NCBI RefSeq assembly: GCF_033441515.1 | Contig: NZ_JAWQJT010000003.1 | Location: forward strand, 1,240,001 to 1,304,000 | Length of the DNA stretch: 64,000 nucleotides | Origin: Amycolatopsis solani | GTDB lineage: Bacteria; Actinomycetota; Actinomycetes; Mycobacteriales; Pseudonocardiaceae | Direction: 5' to 3' | In this document: piece after piece, positions 48,101 to 56,963 of the stretch | Layout: every line of letters begins with the position of its first letter | Position numbering within the stretch: the stretch's first letter is position 1 | Translations under genes and position numbers: made by a program | The notes under the pieces: model-generated | The model's input: the letters and a program-made list of their open reading frames with translations, nothing else | What the model was told of the DNA's origin: nothing | Database searches by the model: none

Positions 48101-49688
48101 GCGGCGGGTTGGTCACCTGCGCGAAGTTCTGCTTGAAGTAGTCGTAGAGCAGCCGAGATCGCTTGGACAGCACCGCGGGCGGGGTGTCCGAGCCCATCGA
48201 GCCGATCGGCTCGGCGCCCTTCTCGGCCATCGGCGCGAGCAGGATCTTGAGCTCTTCTTCGGTGTAGCCGAAGGAAAGCTGGCGGCGCAGCACCGAGTCG
48301 TGGCTCTGCACGACGTGGTCGCGGTCGGGCAGCTCGGCGATCTTCAGCAGGCCCGCGTGCAGCCAGCCCTCGTACGGCAGCTCGCCGGCGAGCGCGGACT
48401 TGACCTCTTCGTCGTCCACGATCCGGCCGGCTTCGGTGTCCACGAGGAACATCCGGCCGGGCTTGAGCCGCCCCTTGGCCACGACGTCCTTCGGAGCGAC
48501 GTCGAGCACCCCCGCCTCACTGGCGAGCACGACGCGGTCGTCGGCCGTGCGCCACCAGCGCGCCGGCCGCAGGCCGTTGCGGTCCAGGACCGCGCCGACC
48601 AGCGTGCCGTCGGTGAAGGTGACGCAGGCGGGACCGTCCCACGGCTCCATCAGGCTCGCGTGGAACTGGTAGAAGGCCCGGCGTTCCGGCTTCATGGTGG
48701 CGTGGTTCTCCCACGCCTCCGGGATCATCATGAGCACCGCGTGCGGCAGCGACCGGCCGCCGAGGTGCAGCAGCTCCAGCACCTCGTCGAACGACGCCGA
48801 GTCCGACGCGTCCGGCGAACAGATCGGGAACAGCCGCGAAAGGTCGCCGTCGATGAGCTCGGACTCCAGCAGCGCCTCGCGCGCCCGCATGCGGTTGCGG
48901 TTGCCGCGGATGGTGTTGATCTCGCCGTTGTGGGCCACGAACCGGAACGGGTGCGCCAGCGGCCACGACGGGAAGGTGTTGGTGGAGAAGCGGGAGTGCA
49001 CCAGCGCGATGGCGCTTTCGAGCCGCTCGTCGCGCAGGTCGTCGAAGAACGCCGGCAGCTGCTCCGGCGTCACCATGCCCTTGTAGACGATCGTCCGCGA
49101 GGACAGCGACGGGAAGTACGTGCCGCAGCCGGAGTTCGCGCTTTCGTGCTCGACGCGCTTGCGCAGGCAGAAGGCCAGCCTGTCCAGCTCCAGGCCGGCT
49201 TTTCCGTCCGCGGTGACGAAAAGCATGGCGAAGTGCGGCATGACCGAGCGGGCGGTCGGGCCGATGTCGGCGCGGTCGGCGTCGACCGGGACCTCGCGCC
49301 AGCCGAGCACCTCCAGGCCCTCTTCGACGGCGATGCGTTCGGCCAGCTCGACGGCCTTGCGGCGCTGCTCGGCGTCTTCGGGGAGGAACGCGATGCCGGC
49401 CGCGTAGGTGTGGTGGCCACGTTCATCGGGCTCCGGCAGGGAAAAACCGGCTTCCGCGCGCAGCAGCACGTCCGGCAGCTGCAGCAGGATGCCGGCGCCG
49501 TCGCCGCTGGTGGGTTCGGCGCCGGCGGCGCCGCGGTGGTCGAGGTTGGTCAGCGCGGCGAGGCCATCGGTGACGATGCCGTGGGAGCGGCGCCCGCGGA
49601 TGTCGGCCACCATGGCCACACCGCAGGAGTCCTGTTCGGTCTCCGGGTCGTAGAGACCCTGCTTGCCGGGAATGGCGGAGAAGATCAT
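45135..49688 (-). CDS. gltB: Glutamate synthase large subunit
   Basis: The 1517-residue protein makes two glutamates from glutamine and 2-oxoglutarate. A short propeptide (about 21 residues) precedes the catalytic Cys in SCGVAMVAD. The glutaminase domain has [16 protein letters not shown] and [11 protein letters not shown]. The FMN domain has [15 protein letters not shown] and [12 protein letters not shown]. The 3Fe-4S ligands are in [15 protein letters not shown]. The C-terminal GXGXG-like domain is present. The ATG is preceded by AAGGAGG. A GlnR-like half site lies upstream. Confidence 0.97.
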   Translation of the reverse strand: MIFSAIPGKQGLYDPETEQDSCGVAMVADIRGRRSHGIVTDGLAALTNLDHRGAAGAEPTSGDGAGILLQLPDVLLRAEAGFSLPEPDERGHHTYAAGIAFLPEDAEQRRKAVELAERIAVEEGLEVLGWREVPVDADRADIGPTARSVMPHFAMLFVTADGKAGLELDRLAFCLRKRVEHESANSGCGTYFPSLSSRTIVYKGMVTPEQLPAFFDDLRDERLESAIALVHSRFSTNTFPSWPLAHPFRFVAHNGEINTIRGNRNRMRAREALLESELIDGDLSRLFPICSPDASDSASFDEVLELLHLGGRSLPHAVLMMIPEAWENHATMKPERRAFYQFHASLMEPWDGPACVTFTDGTLVGAVLDRNGLRPARWWRTADDRVVLASEAGVLDVAPKDVVAKGRLKPGRMFLVDTEAGRIVDDEEVKSALAGELPYEGWLHAGLLKIAELPDRDHVVQSHDSVLRRQLSFGYTEEELKILLAPMAEKGAEPIGSMGSDTPPAVLSKRSRLLYDYFKQNFAQVTNPPLDAIREELVTCMARIMGPERNLLAPGPASCRHLKLPYPVIDNDELAKLIHINDDGDLPGFACSVLSGLYEVDGGAEALAGAIERVRREASEAIAAGARTLVLSDRDSDHRMAPIPSLLLVSAVHHHLVRTKERLRVALVVESGDAREVHHIALLLGYGAAAVNPYLAFETIEDMIAQGAVTGIEPGKAIRNYVQALVKGVLKIMSKMGISTVGAYTAAQVFESLGLAQDLLDEYFTGTSSKLGGVGLTVLAEEVATRHRRAYPDNPTERVHRGLDTGGEYAYRREGELHLFTPETVFLLQHASKTGREEVYRKYTDEVHRLYREGGTLRGLFSFRDGVREPIPLDEVEPAEAIFKRFNTGAMSYGSISAEAHETLAIAMNRLGGRSNTGEGGEDPERLYDPERRSAIKQVASGRFGVTSEYLVNADDIQIKMAQGAKPGEGGQLPPNKVYPWIARTRHSTPGVGLISPPPHHDIYSIEDLAQLIHDLKNANEHARIHVKLVSSLGVGTVAAGVSKAHADVVLISGHDGGTGASPMNSLKHAGTPWEIGLAETQQTLLLNGLRDRITVQVDGAMKTGRDVVIAALLGAEEYGFATAPLVVAGCIMMRVCHLDTCPVGVATQSPELRKRYTGQVEHVVNFFKFVAEEVRETLAALGFRTLDEAIGHAELLNTDEAVDHWKASGLDLAPIFEMPSETPYGGAKRRTRGQDHGLEHALDRTLIQLAEAALEDAHHVNIELPVRNVNRTVGTLLGSEITRRYGGDGLPEGTINVTLTGSAGQSLGAFLPRGITLDMVGDANDYVGKGLSGGRIVVRPDPAASFAAEAQTIAGNTIAYGATAGEIFLRGQVGERFCVRNSGATVVAEGVGDHAFEYMTGGRAVVLGPTGRNLAAGMSGGVAFVLDVDGRKVNQDMVDLLKPTADDLAWLKKTVQQHYDLTRSAVAASLLGDWPRRSVAFTKVMPRDYQRVLDAAKAARAAGRDVDEAIMEAARG

Positions 49689-49781
49689 GAAGAAGGGACC
49701 TCCTTCGTCGTCTGTCGTGCGGGGCCGGGCTACCGGCCGGGGAGCGCACGGGACGACGATGGCCCGCTTGTTAGCGCGACT

Positions 49782-49797
49782 TTAACACCTGGGAAAC
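49782..49797. promoter_or_regulatory. Candidate GlnR half box upstream of gltB
   Basis: TTAAC-N6-GAAAC fits the actinobacterial GlnR pattern GTnAC-N6-GAAAC with one mismatch, about 95 bases upstream of gltB. The second half of a full site is not recognisable, so support is weak. Confidence 0.3.
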
Positions 49798-49979
49798 ACG
49801 TCAGCATCAATTCAGTGCGCCCTGAACTGCGGCGGACGGTAACGATCTGGCTGCGCGGAACGACGTAGTTCCTGATGGGTTCCCGGTAGTTCGCACCGCT
49901 AAGTATACGTGCCGGAAACTCCGGTCAAGCCTAACGTGACCAGTCCGACCCGGCACACTCGCACCGTGTCCGCGGTCAC

Positions 49980-49993
49980 TAGAACGTGTTACA
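49980..49993 (+). promoter_or_regulatory. KstR-type operator before the SDR gene
   Basis: TAGAACGTGTTACA fits TnnAACnnGTTnnA, the operator of the TetR-family sterol regulator KstR, at every defined position. It ends 9 bases before the SDR start codon, an ideal position for repression. Other TetR regulators bind similar sequences. Confidence 0.55.
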
Positions 49994-50002
49994 TTTCGCC
50001 GC

Positions 50003-50788
50003 ATGATCCTCGACCGGTTCAAGCTCACCGACCAGGTCGCGGTGGTCACCGGCGCCGGACGCGGGATCGGCGCGGCCACCGCCGTGGCTCTCGCCGAAGC
50101 GGGCGCCGACGTGGTCATCGCCTCCCGCACGGCCGCCCAGCTCGACGAGGTCGCCGCCCGCGTGTCGGCGGCCGGGCGCCGCGCGGTCACCGTCCCCGGC
50201 GACCTCTCCACCCCGGACGCCGCGGCCGCGCTGGCCGCGACGGCGGTGGCCGAGTTCGGGCGCCTCGACCTGGTGGTCAACAACGTCGGCGGCACGTACC
50301 CGCGGCCCCTGCTGGAGAGCACCGCGGAGTTCCTGGAGGAAGCGTTCCGCTTCAACGTCTCGACCGCGCACGCGCTGACCGCGGCGGCCGCCCCCGCCCT
50401 GCTGGAGACGGGCGGCTCGGTCGTCAACATCTCGTCGGTGATGGGCCGCGTCGCGGGCCGCGGCTTCGCGGCGTACGGAACGGCGAAGGCGGCGCTGGCC
50501 CACTACACGCGCCTGGCAGCGGCGGACCTGGCCCCGAAGGTCCGGGTGAACGCGATCTCGGTGGGCTCGGTGGCGACGTCGGCCCTGGAGATCGTGGTGG
50601 GCAACCCCGAACTGAAGGCGAAGATGGAGTCGGCCACGCCGCTGCACCGGATCGGCGAAGCCGAGGACATCGCCGCGACGGTGGTGTTCCTGGCCTCGCG
50701 CGCCGGCGGGTACCTCACAGGCAAGATCCTCGAGGTCGACGGCGGCCTGCAGACCCCGAACCTCGATCTGGGCCTGCCCGACCTGTAG
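50003..50788 (+). CDS. SDR-family oxidoreductase
   Basis: The 261-residue short-chain dehydrogenase has [16 protein letters not shown], the Ser in NISSVMG, YGTAK as YxxxK and [12 protein letters not shown]. Substrate unknown. The KstR-like operator just upstream hints at sterol or steroid-type lipid breakdown. Its TAG stop is the first three bases of a perfect 25-bp hairpin. Confidence 0.88.
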   Translation: MILDRFKLTDQVAVVTGAGRGIGAATAVALAEAGADVVIASRTAAQLDEVAARVSAAGRRAVTVPGDLSTPDAAAALAATAVAEFGRLDLVVNNVGGTYPRPLLESTAEFLEEAFRFNVSTAHALTAAAAPALLETGGSVVNISSVMGRVAGRGFAAYGTAKAALAHYTRLAAADLAPKVRVNAISVGSVATSALEIVVGNPELKAKMESATPLHRIGEAEDIAATVVFLASRAGGYLTGKILEVDGGLQTPNLDLGLPDL

Positions 50789-50836
50789 TGAATGACTCAT
50801 TCCTGTCGTCGGACGACAGGAATGAGTCATTCACTA
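50786..50836. terminator. Perfect 25-bp hairpin carrying the AATGAGTCATT repeat
   Basis: Arms 50786-50810 and 50812-50836 are perfect reverse complements around one base. They contain GTGAATGACTCATTC and CTGTCGTC, as in the repeats at 4479 and 4677. It lies between two convergent genes and includes the SDR stop codon, so it is probably a bidirectional terminator made from a dispersed repeat. Confidence 0.8.
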
Positions 50837-50851
50837 CGTCGGTGCCCGGAG

Positions 50852-51823
50852 TCAGCTCTCTTCGGTCTTCTTCGGTTCCTCGGCCGGCGTCTCCGGAGCC
50901 TCGGCCGCCACCTTCGCGGGCTCGGGCTCCTCCTCGGCGGCCTCCGGCGCGTCCTTGCTCACCAGCGTCTCCGGCAGCTCCCGCGGCCCCCGCTTCCCGG
51001 CGAGCACGAAGTACACCACCGCCGCGACGAACAGCAGGATCGACGTCCAGACGTTCACCCGCAGGCCGAGGATGTGGTTCGCGGTGTCGGTCCGCATCAT
51101 CTCGATCCAGCCGCGGCCGACCGTGTACCCGGCGACGTACAGCGCGAACGCCCGCCCGTGGCCCAGCTTGAACTTGCGGTCCGCCCAGACGACCAGCAGC
51201 GCGACCAGCAGGTTCCAGATCAGCTCGTACAGGAACGTCGGGTGGACCGGGCTCTCCGGCAGCGGGATGTGGCCGGTCGCGACGCCGTTGAGCAGGTTGT
51301 CCGGGTCTTCCGGGTTGAAGCGCTGGTAGACCTCCAGGCCCCACGGCAGGTCGGTGTGCGCGCCGTAGAGCTCCTGGTTGAAGTAGTTGCCGATGCGGCC
51401 GATGGCCTGCGCGACGACGATGCCGGGGGCGATCGCGTCCGCCATCGCCGGCAGCGGGATGCCCTTGCGGCGGCAGGCGATGAGCGCGCCCACCGCGCCG
51501 AGGGCGATGGCGCCCCAGATGCCGAGGCCGCCGTCCCAGATCGCGAACGCGTTCCAGGGGTTCTTGCCCTCGGTGAAGTACAGCTCGGGGTCGGTGATCA
51601 CGTGGTACAACCGGCCGCCGACCAGGCCGAACGGCACCGCGAACACCGCGATGTCGATCACCGTGCCCTTGGTGCCGCCGCGGGCCACCCAGCGCCGTTC
51701 GCCCCACCAGATCGCCACGATGATGCCGGCGATGATGCACAGGGCGTACGCGCGGAGCGGGATCGGTCCCAGGTGCCAGACCCCCCGGTCGGGACTGGGG
51801 ATCGTCGCGAGGTAGGCGCTCAT
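50852..51823 (-). CDS. lgt: Prolipoprotein diacylglyceryl transferase
   Basis: The 323-residue inner-membrane enzyme transfers diacylglycerol to the lipobox Cys of lipoproteins. The Lgt signature is GRIGNYFNQELYG, with GGRLYHV and HPTFLYE also present, and seven hydrophobic segments. The last ~45 residues are an acidic Glu/Pro/Ala tail, common in actinobacterial Lgt. Start is ATG 51823 (GTG 51826 adjacent). Its usual partner trpA lies 7 kb away. Confidence 0.95.
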   Translation of the reverse strand: MSAYLATIPSPDRGVWHLGPIPLRAYALCIIAGIIVAIWWGERRWVARGGTKGTVIDIAVFAVPFGLVGGRLYHVITDPELYFTEGKNPWNAFAIWDGGLGIWGAIALGAVGALIACRRKGIPLPAMADAIAPGIVVAQAIGRIGNYFNQELYGAHTDLPWGLEVYQRFNPEDPDNLLNGVATGHIPLPESPVHPTFLYELIWNLLVALLVVWADRKFKLGHGRAFALYVAGYTVGRGWIEMMRTDTANHILGLRVNVWTSILLFVAAVVYFVLAGKRGPRELPETLVSKDAPEAAEEEPEPAKVAAEAPETPAEEPKKTEES

Positions 51824-51841
51824 CACGCGGCCACCGTAGCG

Positions 51842-53011
51842 CTAAGGCGCCGGAGCCTCCAAGGCGGCCAGGTACCCCGCCACCAGCGCGTGCGCGACCT
51901 GGGTGACGGCTTCGTCGCGCGGGAGGAAGCGTTCGTCGTGCAGGCTGGGCACGCCCGCGGTGTCGCCGAGGCCGACGAACAGCATCAGCCCGCGCGTCGG
52001 GCCGCCGCAGTAGTGGGCGAAATCGTCGGCGCCGAACGACCGGAACTGGTCGTCGACGCCGTAGCCGGCGTGGGCCAGCCAGCGCTGCGCGGCCGCCGCG
52101 AGCGCGGCGTCGTTGTCCAGCACCGGCTCGCACGGGCTGATCTCCAGTTCGGCGGTGCAGCCGTGCGCCCGCGCGGTGCCGTGCACGATGTCGGCCAGCG
52201 CTTCCAGAGCGCGCTCGCGGTCCTCGGCGCGCATCAGGCGCAGGGAGCCGAACGCGGTCGCGCTGTTCGGGACGACGTTGGCCGCCGCGCCCGCCTGGAT
52301 CCGCCCGACCGAGCAGACCGCGCCGTACACCGGGTCGATCCGCCGCGACGCGAGCTGCTGCAGGCTCACCACCAGCTGCGACAGCGCCAGGATCGGGTCG
52401 CGCAGCAGGTGCGGGTAGCCGGCGTGGCCGCCCTGGCCGTGCAGGGTCACCTCGAACTCGTCGGTGGACGCGTTCACCGGGCCGGGCGCCGCCGAGACGA
52501 CGCCGTGCGCGATCCGCGGCTGGACGTGCGCGCCGATCACCGCGTCGACGCCTTGCTCGGTCAGCACCCCGGACTCGACGATGTCGAGCGCGCCCGGCGG
52601 CGAGGTCTCCTCCCGCGGCTGCAGCAGCGCCAGGATCGGCCGCGGCACGCCGACGCGGACCGCCGCGCGGCCGACCGCGACCAGCGCGGCGAGGTGGACG
52701 TCGTGGCCGCACGCGTGCATCAGGTCGTTGCCCGAGGCCCACGGCACGCGGGTGCCCTCCAGCACCGGGAGGGCGTCGAGCTCGGCGCGCAGCGCGATCG
52801 CCGGACCGCCGGCGCCGGGCAGCGGGATCGCGCGGCCGGTCTTGGCGACGCGGATCCCCTCCCCCGCGCCGAGCGCCTCGGCGACCAGGCGGGCGGTGTC
52901 TTCTTCGTCTCCGGAGCCGCGCGGGTCGGCGTGCACGGCGTGCCGGAGCGCGACGGCGGCGGGCAGTTCGTCGGCGATCGCCCGCGTCCACCGGGCCCAC
53001 AGGTCGTTCAC
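51842..53011 (-). CDS. M20-family amidohydrolase/peptidase
   Basis: The 389-residue protein is an M20D (HipO/AmiA-like) zinc hydrolase: LRAELDALPV, HACGHDVHLAAL, LLQPREETSPPGA with the catalytic Glu pair, and a dimerisation insert (HGQGGHAGYPH). It would cleave an amide such as an N-acyl or gamma-glutamyl amino compound. GTG start overlaps the stop of the amidohydrolase gene upstream (GTGA). Last in the permease-amidohydrolase-M20 operon. Confidence 0.87.
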   Translation of the reverse strand: MNDLWARWTRAIADELPAAVALRHAVHADPRGSGDEEDTARLVAEALGAGEGIRVAKTGRAIPLPGAGGPAIALRAELDALPVLEGTRVPWASGNDLMHACGHDVHLAALVAVGRAAVRVGVPRPILALLQPREETSPPGALDIVESGVLTEQGVDAVIGAHVQPRIAHGVVSAAPGPVNASTDEFEVTLHGQGGHAGYPHLLRDPILALSQLVVSLQQLASRRIDPVYGAVCSVGRIQAGAAANVVPNSATAFGSLRLMRAEDRERALEALADIVHGTARAHGCTAELEISPCEPVLDNDAALAAAAQRWLAHAGYGVDDQFRSFGADDFAHYCGGPTRGLMLFVGLGDTAGVPSLHDERFLPRDEAVTQVAHALVAGYLAALEAPAP

Positions 53012-54132
53012 ACGTGCTCCAAGCGGTAGATCCTCTGCGCGTTCTCGTGCCCCACCGAAGCACACAACCGGATCGCGTCCCCTTCGGACACCGCGTCCGC
53101 GTCGAGCGCGGCGCGCACGAAATCCGACAGTCCCTGCCGGAACAGCGCCGTGCCCAGGTGGTAGAGCTCGGCCAGGCCGAACGCGTCGGTGGAGAAGAGG
53201 ACCTTCCCGAACGGCGCGATCTCCAGGAGCTCGGCCAGTACCGCCGGCGCCCGGAACCCGGCGTTGTGCGTGATGAGCCCGGCGTCCACGAACACGTGCT
53301 CGAAAACCTGCGCGAGATACGCGGCGTTCCGGTGGAACGGGTAGTTGTGCAGCAGCAGGATCGGCACGCCGCGGTCCCGGGTGGCCCGCAGCAGCCCGGT
53401 CAGCAGCAGCGGGTCGCAGCGGTGCAGGTCGACGTCGGAGTCGCCGTAGCCGACGTGGAACTGCACCGGCAGGCCCAGGTCGAGGCCGGTGAAGACGAGG
53501 TGGCGGTGCAGCACCTCGTCGGCCAGCCGGGGGTTTCCGGAGCGCAGCCAGCGGCCCGCCGCGGCCGCCACCTCCGGCGGCGACGGCCGCTCCCCCGCCA
53601 GCTCGAGGCCGACGCGGTAGGCGGCGATCGACTTGAACCCGGCCGCGGTCGCGGCGCGTTTCCCCAGCTCGTCGGCGAAGGCGGCGGCGAACCCGTCCGC
53701 GGTCGTGCCCCGGATGACGGACTCGGCGACCTGTTCCAGCCGGACGACGTCGTGCGCGCGGGCGCCCGCGAGCGCGGCGAACTCGGGCGTGGTGGTCAGG
53801 GCGTCCGGCAAGAAGCCGCCGTCCAGGAGGAAGTCGGTGGTGCCGGTGGCGCGCAGGAAACGCCGGGCCACCTCGGCCGCGCCCAGCTCGGCGCGGCGTT
53901 CGAGGTAGGCGTCGGCGGGGGCGTGCTTCGGCAGGCCGAGCACCGGCGCGCAGCGGGCACGCACGGCCAGCCCGATCAGCGAGTCGAACAGGCTCGTGCC
54001 GAGCGGCGAAGGCGCGTCGGCCTCGGTCAGCATCCCCTCGAAGTCCGCGCGGGCCACGTCCCGGGTGACGACGCCGTGGCAGTGGTGGTCCACCAGCGGC
54101 AGGTCCGCGACGAACGGGAGCAGGTCGGTCAT
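53008..54132 (-). CDS. Amidohydrolase-2 family protein (FluG N-terminal-like)
   Basis: The 374-residue TIM-barrel hydrolase has LPLVDHHCHGVV (metal HxH), FHVGYGDSDVDLHRCDP, LLHNYPFHRNAAYLAQ and LFSTDAFGLAELYHLG (catalytic Asp). This pattern resembles the N-terminal half of FluG and bacterial proteins next to glutamine-synthetase-like ligases, which cleave gamma-glutamyl or related amides. A GS-like gene lies just beyond the permease. ATG overlaps the permease stop (ATGA). Confidence 0.8.
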   Translation of the reverse strand: MTDLLPFVADLPLVDHHCHGVVTRDVARADFEGMLTEADAPSPLGTSLFDSLIGLAVRARCAPVLGLPKHAPADAYLERRAELGAAEVARRFLRATGTTDFLLDGGFLPDALTTTPEFAALAGARAHDVVRLEQVAESVIRGTTADGFAAAFADELGKRAATAAGFKSIAAYRVGLELAGERPSPPEVAAAAGRWLRSGNPRLADEVLHRHLVFTGLDLGLPVQFHVGYGDSDVDLHRCDPLLLTGLLRATRDRGVPILLLHNYPFHRNAAYLAQVFEHVFVDAGLITHNAGFRAPAVLAELLEIAPFGKVLFSTDAFGLAELYHLGTALFRQGLSDFVRAALDADAVSEGDAIRLCASVGHENAQRIYRLEHV

Positions 54133-55556
54133 GCGCCTCCGTCCACGGTGGTCAGCCTCTCCCCCACCCTACGAGCGAAGCCGGGTGCCGACAGGACGGC
54201 GAGCACCGCGAGCACCAGCACCGCCGCGGCCACCACCGGGAACCAGCGCGCCGGGCCTTCGGTCGGATAGGGCACCACGTTGACGTAGACGGTGTACCCG
54301 AGCACGGCGAGCGCGCCGATCGGGAACACGAGGTGCCACCCCGGCACGCGCATGCGGCGCTTCACGAACAGCAGCAGGATCGCGCCCACCGTCGTGAGCA
54401 GGTAGATCACCAGCAGGATCAGCGTGCCGATCGAGCCCGACCAGGCGAACGTGTCCGCCGCGGTCGCGCCGAAGAAGAGCGCGCACACCAGGATGATCAG
54501 CACCGCCGCGCCGGTCACCGCGCTGACCGCGGCCACCGGCGTGCCGCGGCTGGACGTCCGGCCGAGGCCGCCACCCGCGTCGCGCCCGAGCGCGTAGAGC
54601 AGCCGCGAACCGCCGACGACGCAGGCGAGGCAGCAGCCGAACGCGCTGATCGCGGCGCCGACGCTGATCACGTCGCCGACCCAGGCGCCGGCGTAGCGGC
54701 TGCCGAGGTCGCCGAGCAGGGACGGCGAGTCGTGGAACGCGGCCGCGTCCGTGCCGAACGCCATCATCTCGACGGCGGTGACCACGACGAAGTAGACACC
54801 GCCGAAGACCGCCGTGCCGAGGATCGCGCGCGGGATGTTCCGCTTCGGATCGTGCGTCTCCTCGCCGAGTGTGGCGGCGGCTTCGAACCCGGCGAAGGAC
54901 AGGAAGCCGAACACCGCGCCGAGGAACACGCCGGACAGCCCGGTTTCCGGGACGAAGACGTCCAGGGTGAACCGGGCACCGCTGGGTGCGTTCCCGGCCA
55001 GCAGGCGCACCAGGATCACCACGGTGACCAGCAGGATCACCGCGATCGTCGCGCCTTCGACGGCGAGCAGCGTGCTCGTGCCGCGGCGGGCGGGCAGCAC
55101 GGACAGCAGCCAGGCGCCGATCAGCGCGACCGCCGTCAGCACGAACGGGCCCCAGGACGGCGGGTCCGGCCAGATCCCCACCTGCGTCAGGAAGGCCGTG
55201 CCCAGCGTGCCCGCGGCCGAGCTCGTGACGACGGCGTAGAACGTGTACGTGCCGAGGAGGCCGATGCCGGAGACGACGCCCGCGCGCGGGCCGAGGGTGG
55301 CGCCGACGAAGGCGTACACCGAACCGGCGTGCTGGTAGTACCGGCAGAGCTTGACGAAGCCGTACGCGACCAGCAGCACCCCGACCGCGGAGAGCAGGAA
55401 GGCGAGGGGGACGGCGCGGCCGGCGGCGGCCGCGGTCTGCTGGGGGTTGATGTTGGCGGCCATGCTGGGCGCCATCAACGCCACGGACAGGCCGACGGCC
55501 TGCCAGACGGAGAGGGAGCGGCGCAGCCCTGGACGGGTTTCGACGGTGTCTGACAC
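54129..55556 (-). CDS. APC-family amino acid/amine permease
   Basis: The 475-residue protein has about 12 hydrophobic segments and the APC pattern (SVWQAVGLSVALMAPSMAAN at the start, SFAGFEAAATLGEETHDPKRNIPRAI in the middle). It takes up amino acids or amines. The GTG at 55556 follows GGTGGAG. It heads the operon with two hydrolases and is divergent from the GS-like gene across 48 bases. Confidence 0.88.
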   Translation of the reverse strand: MSDTVETRPGLRRSLSVWQAVGLSVALMAPSMAANINPQQTAAAAGRAVPLAFLLSAVGVLLVAYGFVKLCRYYQHAGSVYAFVGATLGPRAGVVSGIGLLGTYTFYAVVTSSAAGTLGTAFLTQVGIWPDPPSWGPFVLTAVALIGAWLLSVLPARRGTSTLLAVEGATIAVILLVTVVILVRLLAGNAPSGARFTLDVFVPETGLSGVFLGAVFGFLSFAGFEAAATLGEETHDPKRNIPRAILGTAVFGGVYFVVVTAVEMMAFGTDAAAFHDSPSLLGDLGSRYAGAWVGDVISVGAAISAFGCCLACVVGGSRLLYALGRDAGGGLGRTSSRGTPVAAVSAVTGAAVLIILVCALFFGATAADTFAWSGSIGTLILLVIYLLTTVGAILLLFVKRRMRVPGWHLVFPIGALAVLGYTVYVNVVPYPTEGPARWFPVVAAAVLVLAVLAVLSAPGFARRVGERLTTVDGGA

Positions 55557-55604
55557 GATCTCCACCTCTTTCTCAGGCGACCAGTGAACAACGACAGGGG
55601 TGGG

Positions 55605-56963
55605 ATGAGCCAGCTCGATCGGGCAGAACTCGCGCAGCAGGGCGCGATCCGGGCCGACGGCCTGCGCGCGGCCGGCGTGGAGCTGGTCGCGCTGACCTTC
55701 GTGGACAACAGCGGCATCGCGCGGGTGAAGGCCGTCCCGGTGGACCGGCTGTGGTCGGCGGCGGCGTGGGGCGTCGGCGCGTCGAAGTCGTTCGACTTCT
55801 TCCTGGCCACGGACGAAATCACCGACGGGACGTACTCGCGGGGCCCGGTCGGCGACCTGCGGCTGCACCCGGACCTCGACGCGCTCGTGCCGCTGGCGGC
55901 GCAGCCGGGCTGGGCGTGGGCGCCGGTCCGGAAGTACGACACCGACGGCGAGCCGCACCCGCAGGACGCACGGGCGCTGGCCGCGACGGCGACGGCCGAA
56001 CTGGCCTCGCGGGGCTACCGGGCGCGGATGGCCTTCGAGCTCGAATGGGTGATCACCGCGGCGGACGCGCCGGCCGACCCGCGCTCGGCCACCGCGGGCC
56101 CGGCGTACGGCTACGCGCGGCTTTCCTCGCAGGCGGCGTACCTGCGCACGCTGGTGTCCACGTTGTCCGCGCAAGGCGTTGCGGTGGAACAGATCCACCC
56201 CGAATACGCGGCCGGGCAGTTCGAGCTGTCGGTGGCGGCGGACGACCCGGTGCGCGCGGCCGACATCGCGGTCCTGACGCGGGAGACGATCCGCACGGTC
56301 AGCGAGCGGCACGGGCTGCGGGCCTCGTTCACGCCGAAGTTCGAGCCCGGCGGCGTCGGCAACGGCGGCCACGTCCACCTGAGTCTCTGGGACGGCGACC
56401 GCAACCTGTGCTCCGGCGGCGACGGTCCCTTCGGCCTGACGCGGACCGCCGAGGCGTTCGGCGCCGGGATCTTTTCTCGCTTGCCGGCGCTGCTGGCGAT
56501 CGGCGCGCCCTCGGTGGTGAGCTACCTGCGGCTGGAGCCGCACCACTGGGCGGGCGTGTTCAGCGCGTGGGGCCTGGAGAACCGCGAAGCGCCGCTGCGG
56601 CTGGTGCAGGGCCCGGCCGGGCAGCGCGACCGGACGGCGAACTTCGAGGTCAAGTGCTTCGACCTGACGGCGAACCCGTACCTGGTGGTGGCGGCACTGC
56701 TGTTCGCGGGCCTGGCCGGCGTGGCGGCGTCGGCGTCCCTGCCGGAACCGGTGGACGTCGACCCGGGAACGCTCCCGTCCTCGACGCGGTTGCTGACGTC
56801 CCTGGCGGACGCGGTGGCGGCGTTCGAGGCGGACGACGCGCTGACGTCGGCGTTCGGCCCGGAGCTGGCAACGACGCTGATGGACGTCCGTCGCGGCGAG
56901 ATCGCCCGGCTCGGGTTGCTGCCGCCGGACGAGCTGTGCGCGGTGATGCGGTACCTACATTGA
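55605..56963 (+). CDS. Glutamine-synthetase-like gamma-glutamyl ligase
   Basis: The 452-residue protein has a type I GS fold: FVDNSGIARVKAVP (N-terminal), AFELEW (metal Glu), IHPEYAAGQFELS (two metal Glu), GNGGHVHLSLWDG (metal His), ENREAPLR, and FEVKCFDLTANPYL. In the last motif GlnA normally has EVR, and here Arg is replaced by Lys. Length and divergence argue against housekeeping GlnA. A ligase that gamma-glutamylates an amine (GlnA3/GlnA4, IpuC or FluG type) is more likely. It is divergent from the permease operon and probably co-regulated. Confidence 0.85.
   Translation: MSQLDRAELAQQGAIRADGLRAAGVELVALTFVDNSGIARVKAVPVDRLWSAAAWGVGASKSFDFFLATDEITDGTYSRGPVGDLRLHPDLDALVPLAAQPGWAWAPVRKYDTDGEPHPQDARALAATATAELASRGYRARMAFELEWVITAADAPADPRSATAGPAYGYARLSSQAAYLRTLVSTLSAQGVAVEQIHPEYAAGQFELSVAADDPVRAADIAVLTRETIRTVSERHGLRASFTPKFEPGGVGNGGHVHLSLWDGDRNLCSGGDGPFGLTRTAEAFGAGIFSRLPALLAIGAPSVVSYLRLEPHHWAGVFSAWGLENREAPLRLVQGPAGQRDRTANFEVKCFDLTANPYLVVAALLFAGLAGVAASASLPEPVDVDPGTLPSSTRLLTSLADAVAAFEADDALTSAFGPELATTLMDVRRGEIARLGLLPPDELCAVMRYLH

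Larger units (their letters stand above)
49689..50002. promoter_or_regulatory. Divergent regulatory region of gltB and an SDR gene
   Basis: The 314-base gap is unusually AT-rich for the window and has no gene. It holds the gltB ribosome site, a GlnR-like half box at 49782 and a KstR-like operator at 49980, listed separately. Confidence 0.7.

Noticed and set aside
45084..49868. A 1594-codon open frame on the plus strand
   Set aside because: Antisense shadow of gltB and part of gltD. GltB has complete glutamate synthase motifs, the shadow has none.
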